A stretch of 5,008 bases of DNA from Candidatus Zixiibacteriota bacterium. Its GTDB lineage: Bacteria; Zixibacteria; MSB-5A5; GN15; JAAZOE01. The number at the start of each line of letters is the position of its first letter. Within the stretch, counting starts at the first letter, position 1. Where the stretch lies: positions 1 to 5,008 of the forward strand of contig JAAZOE010000276.1 of NCBI GenBank assembly GCA_012797915.1. Direction: 5' to 3'. Below are positions 1 through 5,008 of this stretch, in pieces. The translations under genes were made by a program, and so were the position numbers. The notes beneath the pieces are model-generated. The model did no database searches and had not been told where the DNA came from. It worked only from the letters and a program-made list of their open reading frames with translations.

Positions 1-2269
1 CTTTTTCGTTCTCTTTGGGCAGGATGATGGTGAAAATGCCGGCGCGATAGGCCGCCGACACTTTTTCCTTGATACCGCCCACCGGCAAGACCTTGCCCCG
101 CAACGTCACTTCGCCGGTGATGGCCACGTCGTTGCGAATCGGCCGCTCGGCCATAACCGAGGCGATGACCAGCGACACGGTCATCCCGGCCGAGGGGCCA
201 TCCTTGGGAATGGCGCCCATGGGAAAGTGAATATGGATATCGAATCCGGCGAAATCGTTGTGATCGATTCCCAGCGTCTCGGCCCGGGCCCGCACGAAAC
301 TGTGCGCAGCCTGAATCGACTCCTTCATGATCTCGCCCAGCGAGCCGGTGAAGATGACCTGGCCGGTGCCGCGCATCTTCAGCCCCTCGATCAACATCAG
401 GTCGCCGCCGGCGCCGGTCCAGGCCAGCCCGGTGGCCACGCCGATCTCCGGTTTTGAGGTCGCCTTCTCGGGGATAAACTGCTGGGTTCCCAGAAACTGG
501 TCGACGTTCGATTCCGTCAGGGCGATTTTGCATTCCTCCCCGGAAGCCTTCCGCCGCGTGGCCTTGCGGTAAATTTTCTCCAACTGCTGTTGCAGCCCGA
601 TCAACCCCGCCTCCATCGTGTACTGGCGGATGATCCGGGTTAAGGCCCGATCGGAAAATTTCAATTCCGACCGCGATAAACCGTACCGCTTGTACAGCTT
701 GGGCAGGATATGGCGCTTGGTGATGACGACCTTTTCCCGCTCGATATACCCCGGCATCTCGACCATCTCGAGATGGTGCATAAACGGTTCGGGAAAATCA
801 TCCATGTACGAAATTCCCAGGACGAAAAGAATGCGCGAAAAATCGAAGGGGATGCCGACGTAGTTATCGACAAAACGACGGTTGTGTCGGGGGTCGACCG
901 CCTCGAATAAGGCCAGCAGGGCATTGGTGTCGCCGGACTCGATGACATACTCCAGGTCCTCGATGAACACGACCAGATCAAAGGTCGCGGCCTCGATGAT
1001 GGCCCGGATGAGATACCCCGGCCCGGCTCCCACTTCCGTGCGGTGTCCGCCCTTGATATCCTCCATCGTCGTCAAACTGGTGCCGTTGATCCGGACGAAC
1101 CGGCGCCCCATGGCGTCGGCGATCGCTTTCACCAGCGAGGCTTTCCCGGTTCCGACCGGTCCGGCCAGACAGAGCACCGGCAAATCCTGCAGTTCCCGGC
1201 TCGACTGCCAGACGGCCAGATACTCCAGCACCTGTTCCCGAATCTGGGTCGAACCGTAGTATTCGGCGCTGATTTTCTTGTCCACCGCCGGCAGGTCGGA
1301 GGCCGGCACCGGCGGCGTGCTCCACGGCAGCGACAGCGCCAGTTCGAGGTAATTCTTGATGGCTCCGTATTCGGCCGAAGACGAGGAAATATGTTTGAGC
1401 CGGTCGGCTTCAAACAGCAGCCGGTCGGCGACTTCCTGCGGTAACGCCCGGTTGGCGCGAATCTTGTTATGGAACAGCCGTGACAGGTCTTCCTCGACGA
1501 ACTCCTCCCCCAGTTCCCGGCGGATTTCCATCAACTGCTGACGGAGAAACGTTTCCCGTTTCTTCCTTTCCAGCGATTCCCCGACTCGTTTGTCGATCTG
1601 CAGGGACAGGGCCGTCTTCTCGACTTCCTCGGTGAGGATTCGCCGGAGGGTTTCCAGCCGGTCGGCCAGCTCGACTGCTTCCAGCATTTCCTGCTTGTCA
1701 TAAGGCTGGATATGGAGCAGCGAGGCGGTCCGGTCGGCGAATTCTCCCGGCGAGGCCGCCAGGTCCTGCAACCCGCCGATCATCTCCGGCGGATAGTCAT
1801 GATTCAACGCCGTCAGCCGCGAGACCAACTCGAGGAGGCTGTCGATATCCCAGCGGATCTGTTTTCCTTCTTCTTCGCCCTGGGTAGTCTCCAGATACGC
1901 CGCGGTCAGGTAGGGAGTAATTTGACGGATCTCGGTCAAGGCGACCCGCCGCACGGCGTTCAGCGTTACCATTCGGGAACCGCTGCTTCCGGGACGGGCC
2001 GATTCCACCTGCGCCAGAAGGCTGACCTCGGACAGGTCTATCCCGCCGTTTTCACCGGCGGGACGAGGGGAATAGGAGACAATCAGTTGATTGTCTCCGT
2101 CCATGACTTCCCGGAGCATTTCCAGGTTTTCTTTCAGGGCCAGCTGGACGACATGCTTCTCACCCGGCAGAAGGACGGTCGACTTGATCGGCAGAACCGG
2201 CAGGATGGTGTCCTTGTCGGATACCAAAAGCGGTAACTGTTTGCGAGACTTTATAATCATGGCCGTCAT
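1..2269 (-). CDS. Lon-family Ser/Lys protease with degenerate AAA+ ATPase site (3'-partial, 756 residues visible)
   Basis: The frame is open from ATG at 2269 to the left edge; the C-terminal ~30-45 residues usual for Lon are missing. The start is chosen because AAGGA (2279-2275) lies 5 nt upstream; a second ATG at 2260 is too far from it. Domain order matches LonA: N-terminal domain from about residue 13 (LPVLPIKSTVLLPG) to 180, long helix/coiled coil about 183-256, conserved NYLELALSLPW just before the AAA+ module (about 317-575), protease from about 600. The catalytic Ser is S693 in PKDGPSAG and the Lys is K736 in GGIKEK, at a constant +14 offset from E. coli S679/K722. The AAA+ site is degraded: GPVGTGKA (370-377) lacks the Walker A Thr/Ser, Walker B reads IEDLE (E437, D438), sensor 1 Asn is S487, arginine finger is H499, sensor 2 Arg is I557. 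Proteolysis is therefore expected without normal ATP-driven unfolding. Cytoplasmic, since no signal peptide or membrane segment is seen. Identity as Lon family is near certain; loss of ATPase is inferred. It is unlikely to be the organism's housekeeping lon. Confidence 0.95.
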   Translation of the reverse strand, partial: MTAMIIKSRKQLPLLVSDKDTILPVLPIKSTVLLPGEKHVVQLALKENLEMLREVMDGDNQLIVSYSPRPAGENGGIDLSEVSLLAQVESARPGSSGSRMVTLNAVRRVALTEIRQITPYLTAAYLETTQGEEEGKQIRWDIDSLLELVSRLTALNHDYPPEMIGGLQDLAASPGEFADRTASLLHIQPYDKQEMLEAVELADRLETLRRILTEEVEKTALSLQIDKRVGESLERKKRETFLRQQLMEIRRELGEEFVEEDLSRLFHNKIRANRALPQEVADRLLFEADRLKHISSSSAEYGAIKNYLELALSLPWSTPPVPASDLPAVDKKISAEYYGSTQIREQVLEYLAVWQSSRELQDLPVLCLAGPVGTGKASLVKAIADAMGRRFVRINGTSLTTMEDIKGGHRTEVGAGPGYLIRAIIEAATFDLVVFIEDLEYVIESGDTNALLALFEAVDPRHNRRFVDNYVGIPFDFSRILFVLGISYMDDFPEPFMHHLEMVEMPGYIEREKVVITKRHILPKLYKRYGLSRSELKFSDRALTRIIRQYTMEAGLIGLQQQLEKIYRKATRRKASGEECKIALTESNVDQFLGTQQFIPEKATSKPEIGVATGLAWTGAGGDLMLIEGLKMRGTGQVIFTGSLGEIMKESIQAAHSFVRARAETLGIDHNDFAGFDIHIHFPMGAIPKDGPSAGMTVSLVIASVMAERPIRNDVAITGEVTLRGKVLPVGGIKEKVSAAYRAGIFTIILPKENEK
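2041..2063. repeat. GC-rich 8-bp stem-loop next to the inverted repeat
   Basis: Arms TCCCGCCG (2041-2048) and CGGCGGGA (2056-2063) pair perfectly around a 7-nt loop (TTTTCAC on the plus strand). It lies 11 bp from the 11-bp inverted repeat, so the Lon-like mRNA would carry two stable hairpins in tandem between codons 57 and 76. No U-tract follows. Confidence 0.5.
2075..2098. repeat. Perfect 11-bp inverted repeat inside the Lon-like gene
   Basis: Arms GGAGACAATCA (2075-2085) and its exact reverse complement (2088-2098) are separated by only 2 bases. It lies within codons about 57-65 of the Lon-like gene, near the start of the N-terminal domain. It has the form of a dimeric repressor site or a tight RNA hairpin (9-10 bp stem, 4-6 nt loop once the centre opens). 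No T-run follows on either strand, so it is not an intrinsic terminator. Confidence 0.6.
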
Positions 2270-2274
2270 TACAT

Positions 2275-2279
2275 TCCTT
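2275..2279 (-). promoter_or_regulatory. Ribosome binding site of the Lon-like gene
   Basis: The minus strand reads AAGGA followed by 5 nt and then ATG at 2269. This spacing is good for a Shine-Dalgarno site and decides the start over the in-frame ATG three codons further in (2260). Confidence 0.7.
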
Positions 2280-2307
2280 ATCGGCTTATACACCGGATTC
2301 TCAAGTG

Positions 2308-2336
2308 AGTTTACCCCGGCCGGCCCTTTTTGTCAA
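2308..2336 (-). promoter_or_regulatory. Sigma-70-type promoter for the Lon-like gene
   Basis: On the minus strand a perfect -35 box TTGACA (2336-2331) is followed by exactly 17 bp and TAAACT (2313-2308), which matches TATAAT at four of six positions including the first TA and final T. Transcription would begin near 2301, giving a leader of about 30 nt before the ATG. The spacer is very GC-rich (GGGCCGGCCGGGG) and contains the palindrome GGCCGGCC. A short imperfect inverted repeat (CTCA-nn-TGAG, 2300-2309) covers the -10 edge and start-site area and could be an operator half, but it is weak. The promoter implies that the protease gene can be transcribed independently of the upstream helicase gene. 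No heat-shock-type CIRCE element is visible. Confidence 0.65.
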
Positions 2337-2375
2337 CTGTCCCGCAATCTTTTACCGGCGTCCTCCGGTCCTTCG

Positions 2376-2819
2376 TCAGCCGGCGACGACCACCGGCTGC
2401 AACTCCGCCGCCATTCGCTGGATCTCGTAGTCCGGAATCTCTTTCAAGGCGTCCACGTTGACCTTGATCTGCCGACGATCGGCCACCAGACGATAATACC
2501 CCGAACGGTTGTTCTCGTAAAGCGGCCACTGGGGCAGAAAATCACGTCCGATCTCCTGCCGCAGCCGGTACAGATAGCGGGCCTGGTTATACCCCTGTTC
2601 CAACTCCTCCTTGTAGACCCAGCCGTTGTCCTTGGTCAGACGCGACCAGACCAGGCTGACCAGATACTTGAACGATTTTCCGGTCAGCGTAATCGAATGA
2701 CCATCGATCCGAACCAGGTATCGTTCCCGCACCGGGGTCCCCTCGATTTCGATCATTCTCGGCGTCCGGATTTCTTCCCCCGTCTGTTCCGGTACAGTTT
2801 GTTCTTGCACGGTAAGCAT
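2376..2819 (-). CDS. Possible separate 147-residue winged-helix protein from an internal in-frame start
   Basis: ATG at 2819 is codon 730 of the helicase frame and is preceded by AAAGGAGG with 5 nt spacing, the strongest Shine-Dalgarno site in the window. The position is the junction between the helicase part, ending in the helical stretch EKRRMAIEKIL, and a polar linker (VQEQTVPEQTGEE) that leads into the OmpR/PhoB-like winged helix. The product would be a free DNA-binding domain made from the same mRNA as the helicase. The codons forming the site are AAG GAG GAA (Lys-Glu-Glu), common in linkers, so chance cannot be excluded. The DNA here (about 2821-2880) is visibly richer in A/T than the rest of the gene, which fits an old gene junction or selection for accessible mRNA. 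No clear promoter was found directly upstream. Confidence 0.4.
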   Translation of the reverse strand: MLTVQEQTVPEQTGEEIRTPRMIEIEGTPVRERYLVRIDGHSITLTGKSFKYLVSLVWSRLTKDNGWVYKEELEQGYNQARYLYRLRQEIGRDFLPQWPLYENNRSGYYRLVADRRQIKVNVDALKEIPDYEIQRMAAELQPVVVAG

Positions 2820-5008
2820 CGTTTCCTCCTTTGTATTCTCCAAAATTTTCTCTATCGCCATCCGTCGTTTTTCCGAAGATATCATCTCCCGCAGCAACGG
2901 CCGACCGGCCGCCCGCACCTGCGCGCGGTCGGTGATTCCCTGTCGATACAGCCGCAAGAGCTCCCCGCGGAACAGCACCCCGCCCAGCTCGTCATGCAAC
3001 GGTTTCGCCTCCGGCGGCAACCCATACCCGACCGAGAAGGCGATCTGTTCCAACCGCCGGCGGAAAGGAGACAAGCGGTCATGGGCCCGGATGACCGCGG
3101 CGGCGGACGAAAACAGCCACCCCGCCTGCCGGGCCAGCGTATCGATCATTCCCAAATGAAGGGTGTACTTCCGTTCGACCTCCGGCGTTTTCGTTCCGTC
3201 CATCCAGTCGCTCAACAGAAAGGTCAGGCGCAGACGATTGGCTTCCTCCGGGGTCAATTCCCGCCGCCGAGCGGTCAGCTCCGCCAGCAAGGGATCCTCT
3301 TCCCGGCCATTGCCGGGAGCCGCCAGCGCGGTCCATCGCCGGTGCCGTCCCGATCCGGGCAGGTAGATCTCCCGTCCCTCGGGGGAGTGCAGGAACGAGT
3401 AGATGATCTGCATATCGCTGCCGGAAGAAATCGCGGGGCAGATATCAAGGATATATCTGGCTCCGGCCGCGGTGAGCCCGGTCACCGCCGCCGCCCGCCC
3501 CATTGGTGTGACCTGCCACCCGGCCTCATCGCAGGTGAGGAATCCGTTGGCGAGAAGCCGTTGATACGTTTCGTCGCCAAATGGAATCGATTCTCGGCCG
3601 CAGGCGCTGTACGACCGCTTTAGAATCCGCGCACAATCGTCCGGATTTTTGGCCATTTCCGAGCTGAACAGATCGAGGATGACGTCCTCCGCCGCCTGCA
3701 GCGGCAACTGCGAAACCAATGGCTCCGGCCGCCGTTCGACGTAGTAATCCCAAAGAATCGACCGTTCGAGATCGCCGGCGGCCAGCAGCATTGCCCGGCC
3801 CGGTTCGCCGTCGGCCCCCTCATACCCGACCCGCCCGGCCCGGCCGGACATGCTTTCGTATTCCGCCCAGGACAGCGGCCGCAGGCCCGCCCGTCCACCG
3901 TATCCCGGATGGCAATATTTCTGCGGTTCGATGAACACCACCGCCGCCGGAAGGTTGATCCCCGTCGCCAGGGTCGTGGTGGCGAATACCGCCATGATCC
4001 ATCCCGTCCGAGCTCCCTCTTCCACCGCCCGCCGTTGCCCGGCGGTCAGATCGGCGTTATGAAAGGCCGCCCCGCAGGCCATGAGATTGCACAAGGTATC
4101 GTGGAGAATCGAGGGCTCCTCGTCGACCAGCGCATCGACGGCCCGGCGGCGGTTCTCCTCCAAGGCAACCAGGGCGGCATACTCGGCGAACCGCATGGCC
4201 GCGCGGACGGTTTCCTGCCGCGACTTGAGAAACACCAGCACCTGTCGCCCGGCGGCGACCGCCTCACGGATATTCTCGAACAAGACCTCGGCATTGTCCT
4301 TCCCCGTTTTGACCGGCTCCTGTCCGACCGTGCCGGAATTGTGGCAGCGGTAATAAAACGTCCCCTCGGAAGCCACCCCCCGGCGCAGTTCGACCGGCCG
4401 GCCGGATTCCAGAAGCAACCGGCACCCCAGCCAGTCGGCCAATCCGGTGGCATCCCCCAGGACGGCCGACAGGGCGATCAATTGGGGACGGTATTCCGAA
4501 TAGAGGAGCTTGGTCAGAGCCAGTTCGAGCTGCGCCCCTCGCCGGCCATCGGCCAGCATCTGGACCTCGTCGACCACCACCGCCCCGACCCGTCCCAGCA
4601 GATCAAAATCGGTCAAGAGCAGCGCGTTGAACTTTTCGTATACCATCACGGCGATATCGAATCGGCCGGCGGCAATGACTGGATCGTTTTCCGGATGATC
4701 GCGGGTGCCGATGACCACCCGCAGGCCGGCCGCCCCATAGCAGTTTTCGAATTGACGGTATTTCTCCTCCGCCACCGCCTTGAGCGGCGCCAGGAATATC
4801 CCCTTGCGGCGGGTCAACACCGCCCGGACCAGCGCCATTTCGCCGCAGAAGGTCTTTCCCGAGGATGTCGGCGCCGAAATGAGCAGTGACTGCCCTTCCA
4901 TGAGACCGAACTCATCGATGGCCCGGTATTGCAGCGGCAGAAGCCGCCCGCCGAACCGCTGCTCCCATCGGTCCATGATCGGACCAGGGAGACCGTATTT
5001 CGCCAACC
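2376..5008 (-). CDS. Hel308/Ski2-type superfamily 2 helicase with C-terminal OmpR-like winged helix (5' end probably cut)
   Basis: Stop TGA is at 2376-2378. The first possible start in view is TTG at 5006, but the opening AKYGLPGPIMDRW matches residues a little inside Hel308 proteins, so the true start is probably just outside the window. Numbering from the TTG gives 876 residues. Visible motifs: LLPLQYRAID (22-31, Q-motif-like), motif I APTSSGKT (45-52), Ia FLAPLKA (71-77), II DEVQ (146-149), III SAV (180-182), IV VLVFLKSR, V ATTTLATGINLPA (342-354), VI SGRAGR (387-392). Winged-helix and ratchet (Sec63-like) regions follow at about 430-650, and a Hel308-like helix-hairpin-helix at about 655-722 (YGLPPEAKPL...LYRQGITDRAQV). 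Residues 763-842 look like an OmpR/PhoB winged helix: LTGKSFKYL, WVYKEEL, YRLRQEIG and GYYRLV in the usual order. Known relatives are ATP-driven 3'-5' helicases acting on stalled forks or RNA, so nucleic-acid unwinding is expected here; the exact substrate is unknown. It lies 106 bp upstream of the Lon-like gene on the same strand. Confidence 0.92.
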   Translation of the reverse strand, partial: LAKYGLPGPIMDRWEQRFGGRLLPLQYRAIDEFGLMEGQSLLISAPTSSGKTFCGEMALVRAVLTRRKGIFLAPLKAVAEEKYRQFENCYGAAGLRVVIGTRDHPENDPVIAAGRFDIAVMVYEKFNALLLTDFDLLGRVGAVVVDEVQMLADGRRGAQLELALTKLLYSEYRPQLIALSAVLGDATGLADWLGCRLLLESGRPVELRRGVASEGTFYYRCHNSGTVGQEPVKTGKDNAEVLFENIREAVAAGRQVLVFLKSRQETVRAAMRFAEYAALVALEENRRRAVDALVDEEPSILHDTLCNLMACGAAFHNADLTAGQRRAVEEGARTGWIMAVFATTTLATGINLPAAVVFIEPQKYCHPGYGGRAGLRPLSWAEYESMSGRAGRVGYEGADGEPGRAMLLAAGDLERSILWDYYVERRPEPLVSQLPLQAAEDVILDLFSSEMAKNPDDCARILKRSYSACGRESIPFGDETYQRLLANGFLTCDEAGWQVTPMGRAAAVTGLTAAGARYILDICPAISSGSDMQIIYSFLHSPEGREIYLPGSGRHRRWTALAAPGNGREEDPLLAELTARRRELTPEEANRLRLTFLLSDWMDGTKTPEVERKYTLHLGMIDTLARQAGWLFSSAAAVIRAHDRLSPFRRRLEQIAFSVGYGLPPEAKPLHDELGGVLFRGELLRLYRQGITDRAQVRAAGRPLLREMISSEKRRMAIEKILENTKEETMLTVQEQTVPEQTGEEIRTPRMIEIEGTPVRERYLVRIDGHSITLTGKSFKYLVSLVWSRLTKDNGWVYKEELEQGYNQARYLYRLRQEIGRDFLPQWPLYENNRSGYYRLVADRRQIKVNVDALKEIPDYEIQRMAAELQPVVVAG
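2825..2832 (-). promoter_or_regulatory. Strong internal Shine-Dalgarno site inside the helicase gene
   Basis: The minus strand reads AAAGGAGG (2832-2825), then AAACG and ATG at 2819. It closely matches the complement of the 16S rRNA tail, at good spacing, and is in frame with the surrounding gene. Confidence 0.5.

Larger units (their letters stand above)
2270..2375. other. 106-bp intergenic gap between helicase and Lon-like genes
   Basis: It holds the promoter and ribosome binding site described separately. Just after the helicase stop there is a small hairpin (ACCGG, 6-nt loop, CCGGT at 2354-2369), but no run of T follows on the minus strand, so there is no convincing intrinsic terminator. 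Helicase transcripts may read through into the protease gene. Confidence 0.7.

Noticed and set aside
1400..1738. CCGGTCGGC occurring four times (1400, 1421, 1658, 1730)
   Set aside because: All copies are in the same frame and encode Ala-Asp-Arg in helical parts of the Lon-like protein. Codon preference and helix composition explain them without a DNA-level role.
2258..2260. ATG at 2260 as the start of the Lon-like gene
   Set aside because: It would sit 14 nt from the Shine-Dalgarno site, whereas ATG at 2269 is 5 nt away.
1..2269. Lon-like gene as a decaying pseudogene
   Set aside because: There is no frameshift or stop over 756 codons, and the protease motifs, N-domain and linker motifs are well kept. 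The changes are confined to the ATPase and pore positions, which looks like specialisation.
2354..2369. Hairpin after the helicase stop as a terminator
   Set aside because: The stem is only 5 bp and is followed by AAAAGATTG on the minus strand rather than a T-run. No T-run supports it in the other direction either.
2091..3623. Long open frame of 510 codons on the plus strand
   Set aside because: It lies opposite the helicase and the start of the Lon-like gene, both with clear family motifs. Its translation is rich in Pro, Arg and Gln with no recognisable domain, typical of the antisense of a GC-rich gene.
3909..4889. Open frame of 326 codons on the plus strand
   Set aside because: It is antisense to the helicase core motifs, has no family resemblance, and is explained by GC-rich codon bias on the opposite strand.

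Overview
This 5,008-base window is GC-rich bacterial DNA. Two long genes, both on the minus strand, fill nearly all of it, and both run off a window edge. Shine-Dalgarno sites, a sigma-70-type promoter and a full-length Lon-type protease point to a bacterium. The phylum cannot be settled from the sequence alone. I see no tRNA, rRNA, CRISPR array, insertion sequence or prophage gene.

Reading in the direction of transcription (right to left), the first gene occupies 5008-2376. It is a Ski2/Hel308-type superfamily 2 helicase with all the core motifs, a Hel308-like ratchet and helix-hairpin-helix region, and an added C-terminal winged helix resembling the OmpR/PhoB DNA-binding domain. A strong in-frame Shine-Dalgarno/ATG pair sits exactly between the helicase part and the winged-helix part (ATG at 2819). 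The last 147 residues could therefore also be made as a separate small protein.

A 106-bp gap (2270-2375) follows. It holds a good promoter (TTGACA, 17-bp spacer, TAAACT) and a well-placed ribosome binding site for the second gene. That gene, 2269 to the left edge, encodes a Lon-family protein with the full LonA layout: N-terminal domain, coiled coil, AAA+ module, and Ser/Lys protease with its C-terminal tail outside the window. The protease dyad is intact. Nearly every residue the AAA+ module needs for ATP hydrolysis is replaced: Walker A Thr, Walker B Asp-Glu, sensor 1 Asn, arginine finger and sensor 2 Arg. The substrate-gripping pore-loop Tyr is replaced as well. This 'pseudo-ATPase' Lon is the most interesting thing in the window. 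It suggests an ATP-independent or regulatory Lon paralogue rather than the housekeeping enzyme.

The two genes may belong to one genome-maintenance or stress module because they are co-directional neighbours. The protease gene has its own promoter, so co-regulation is only an inference.
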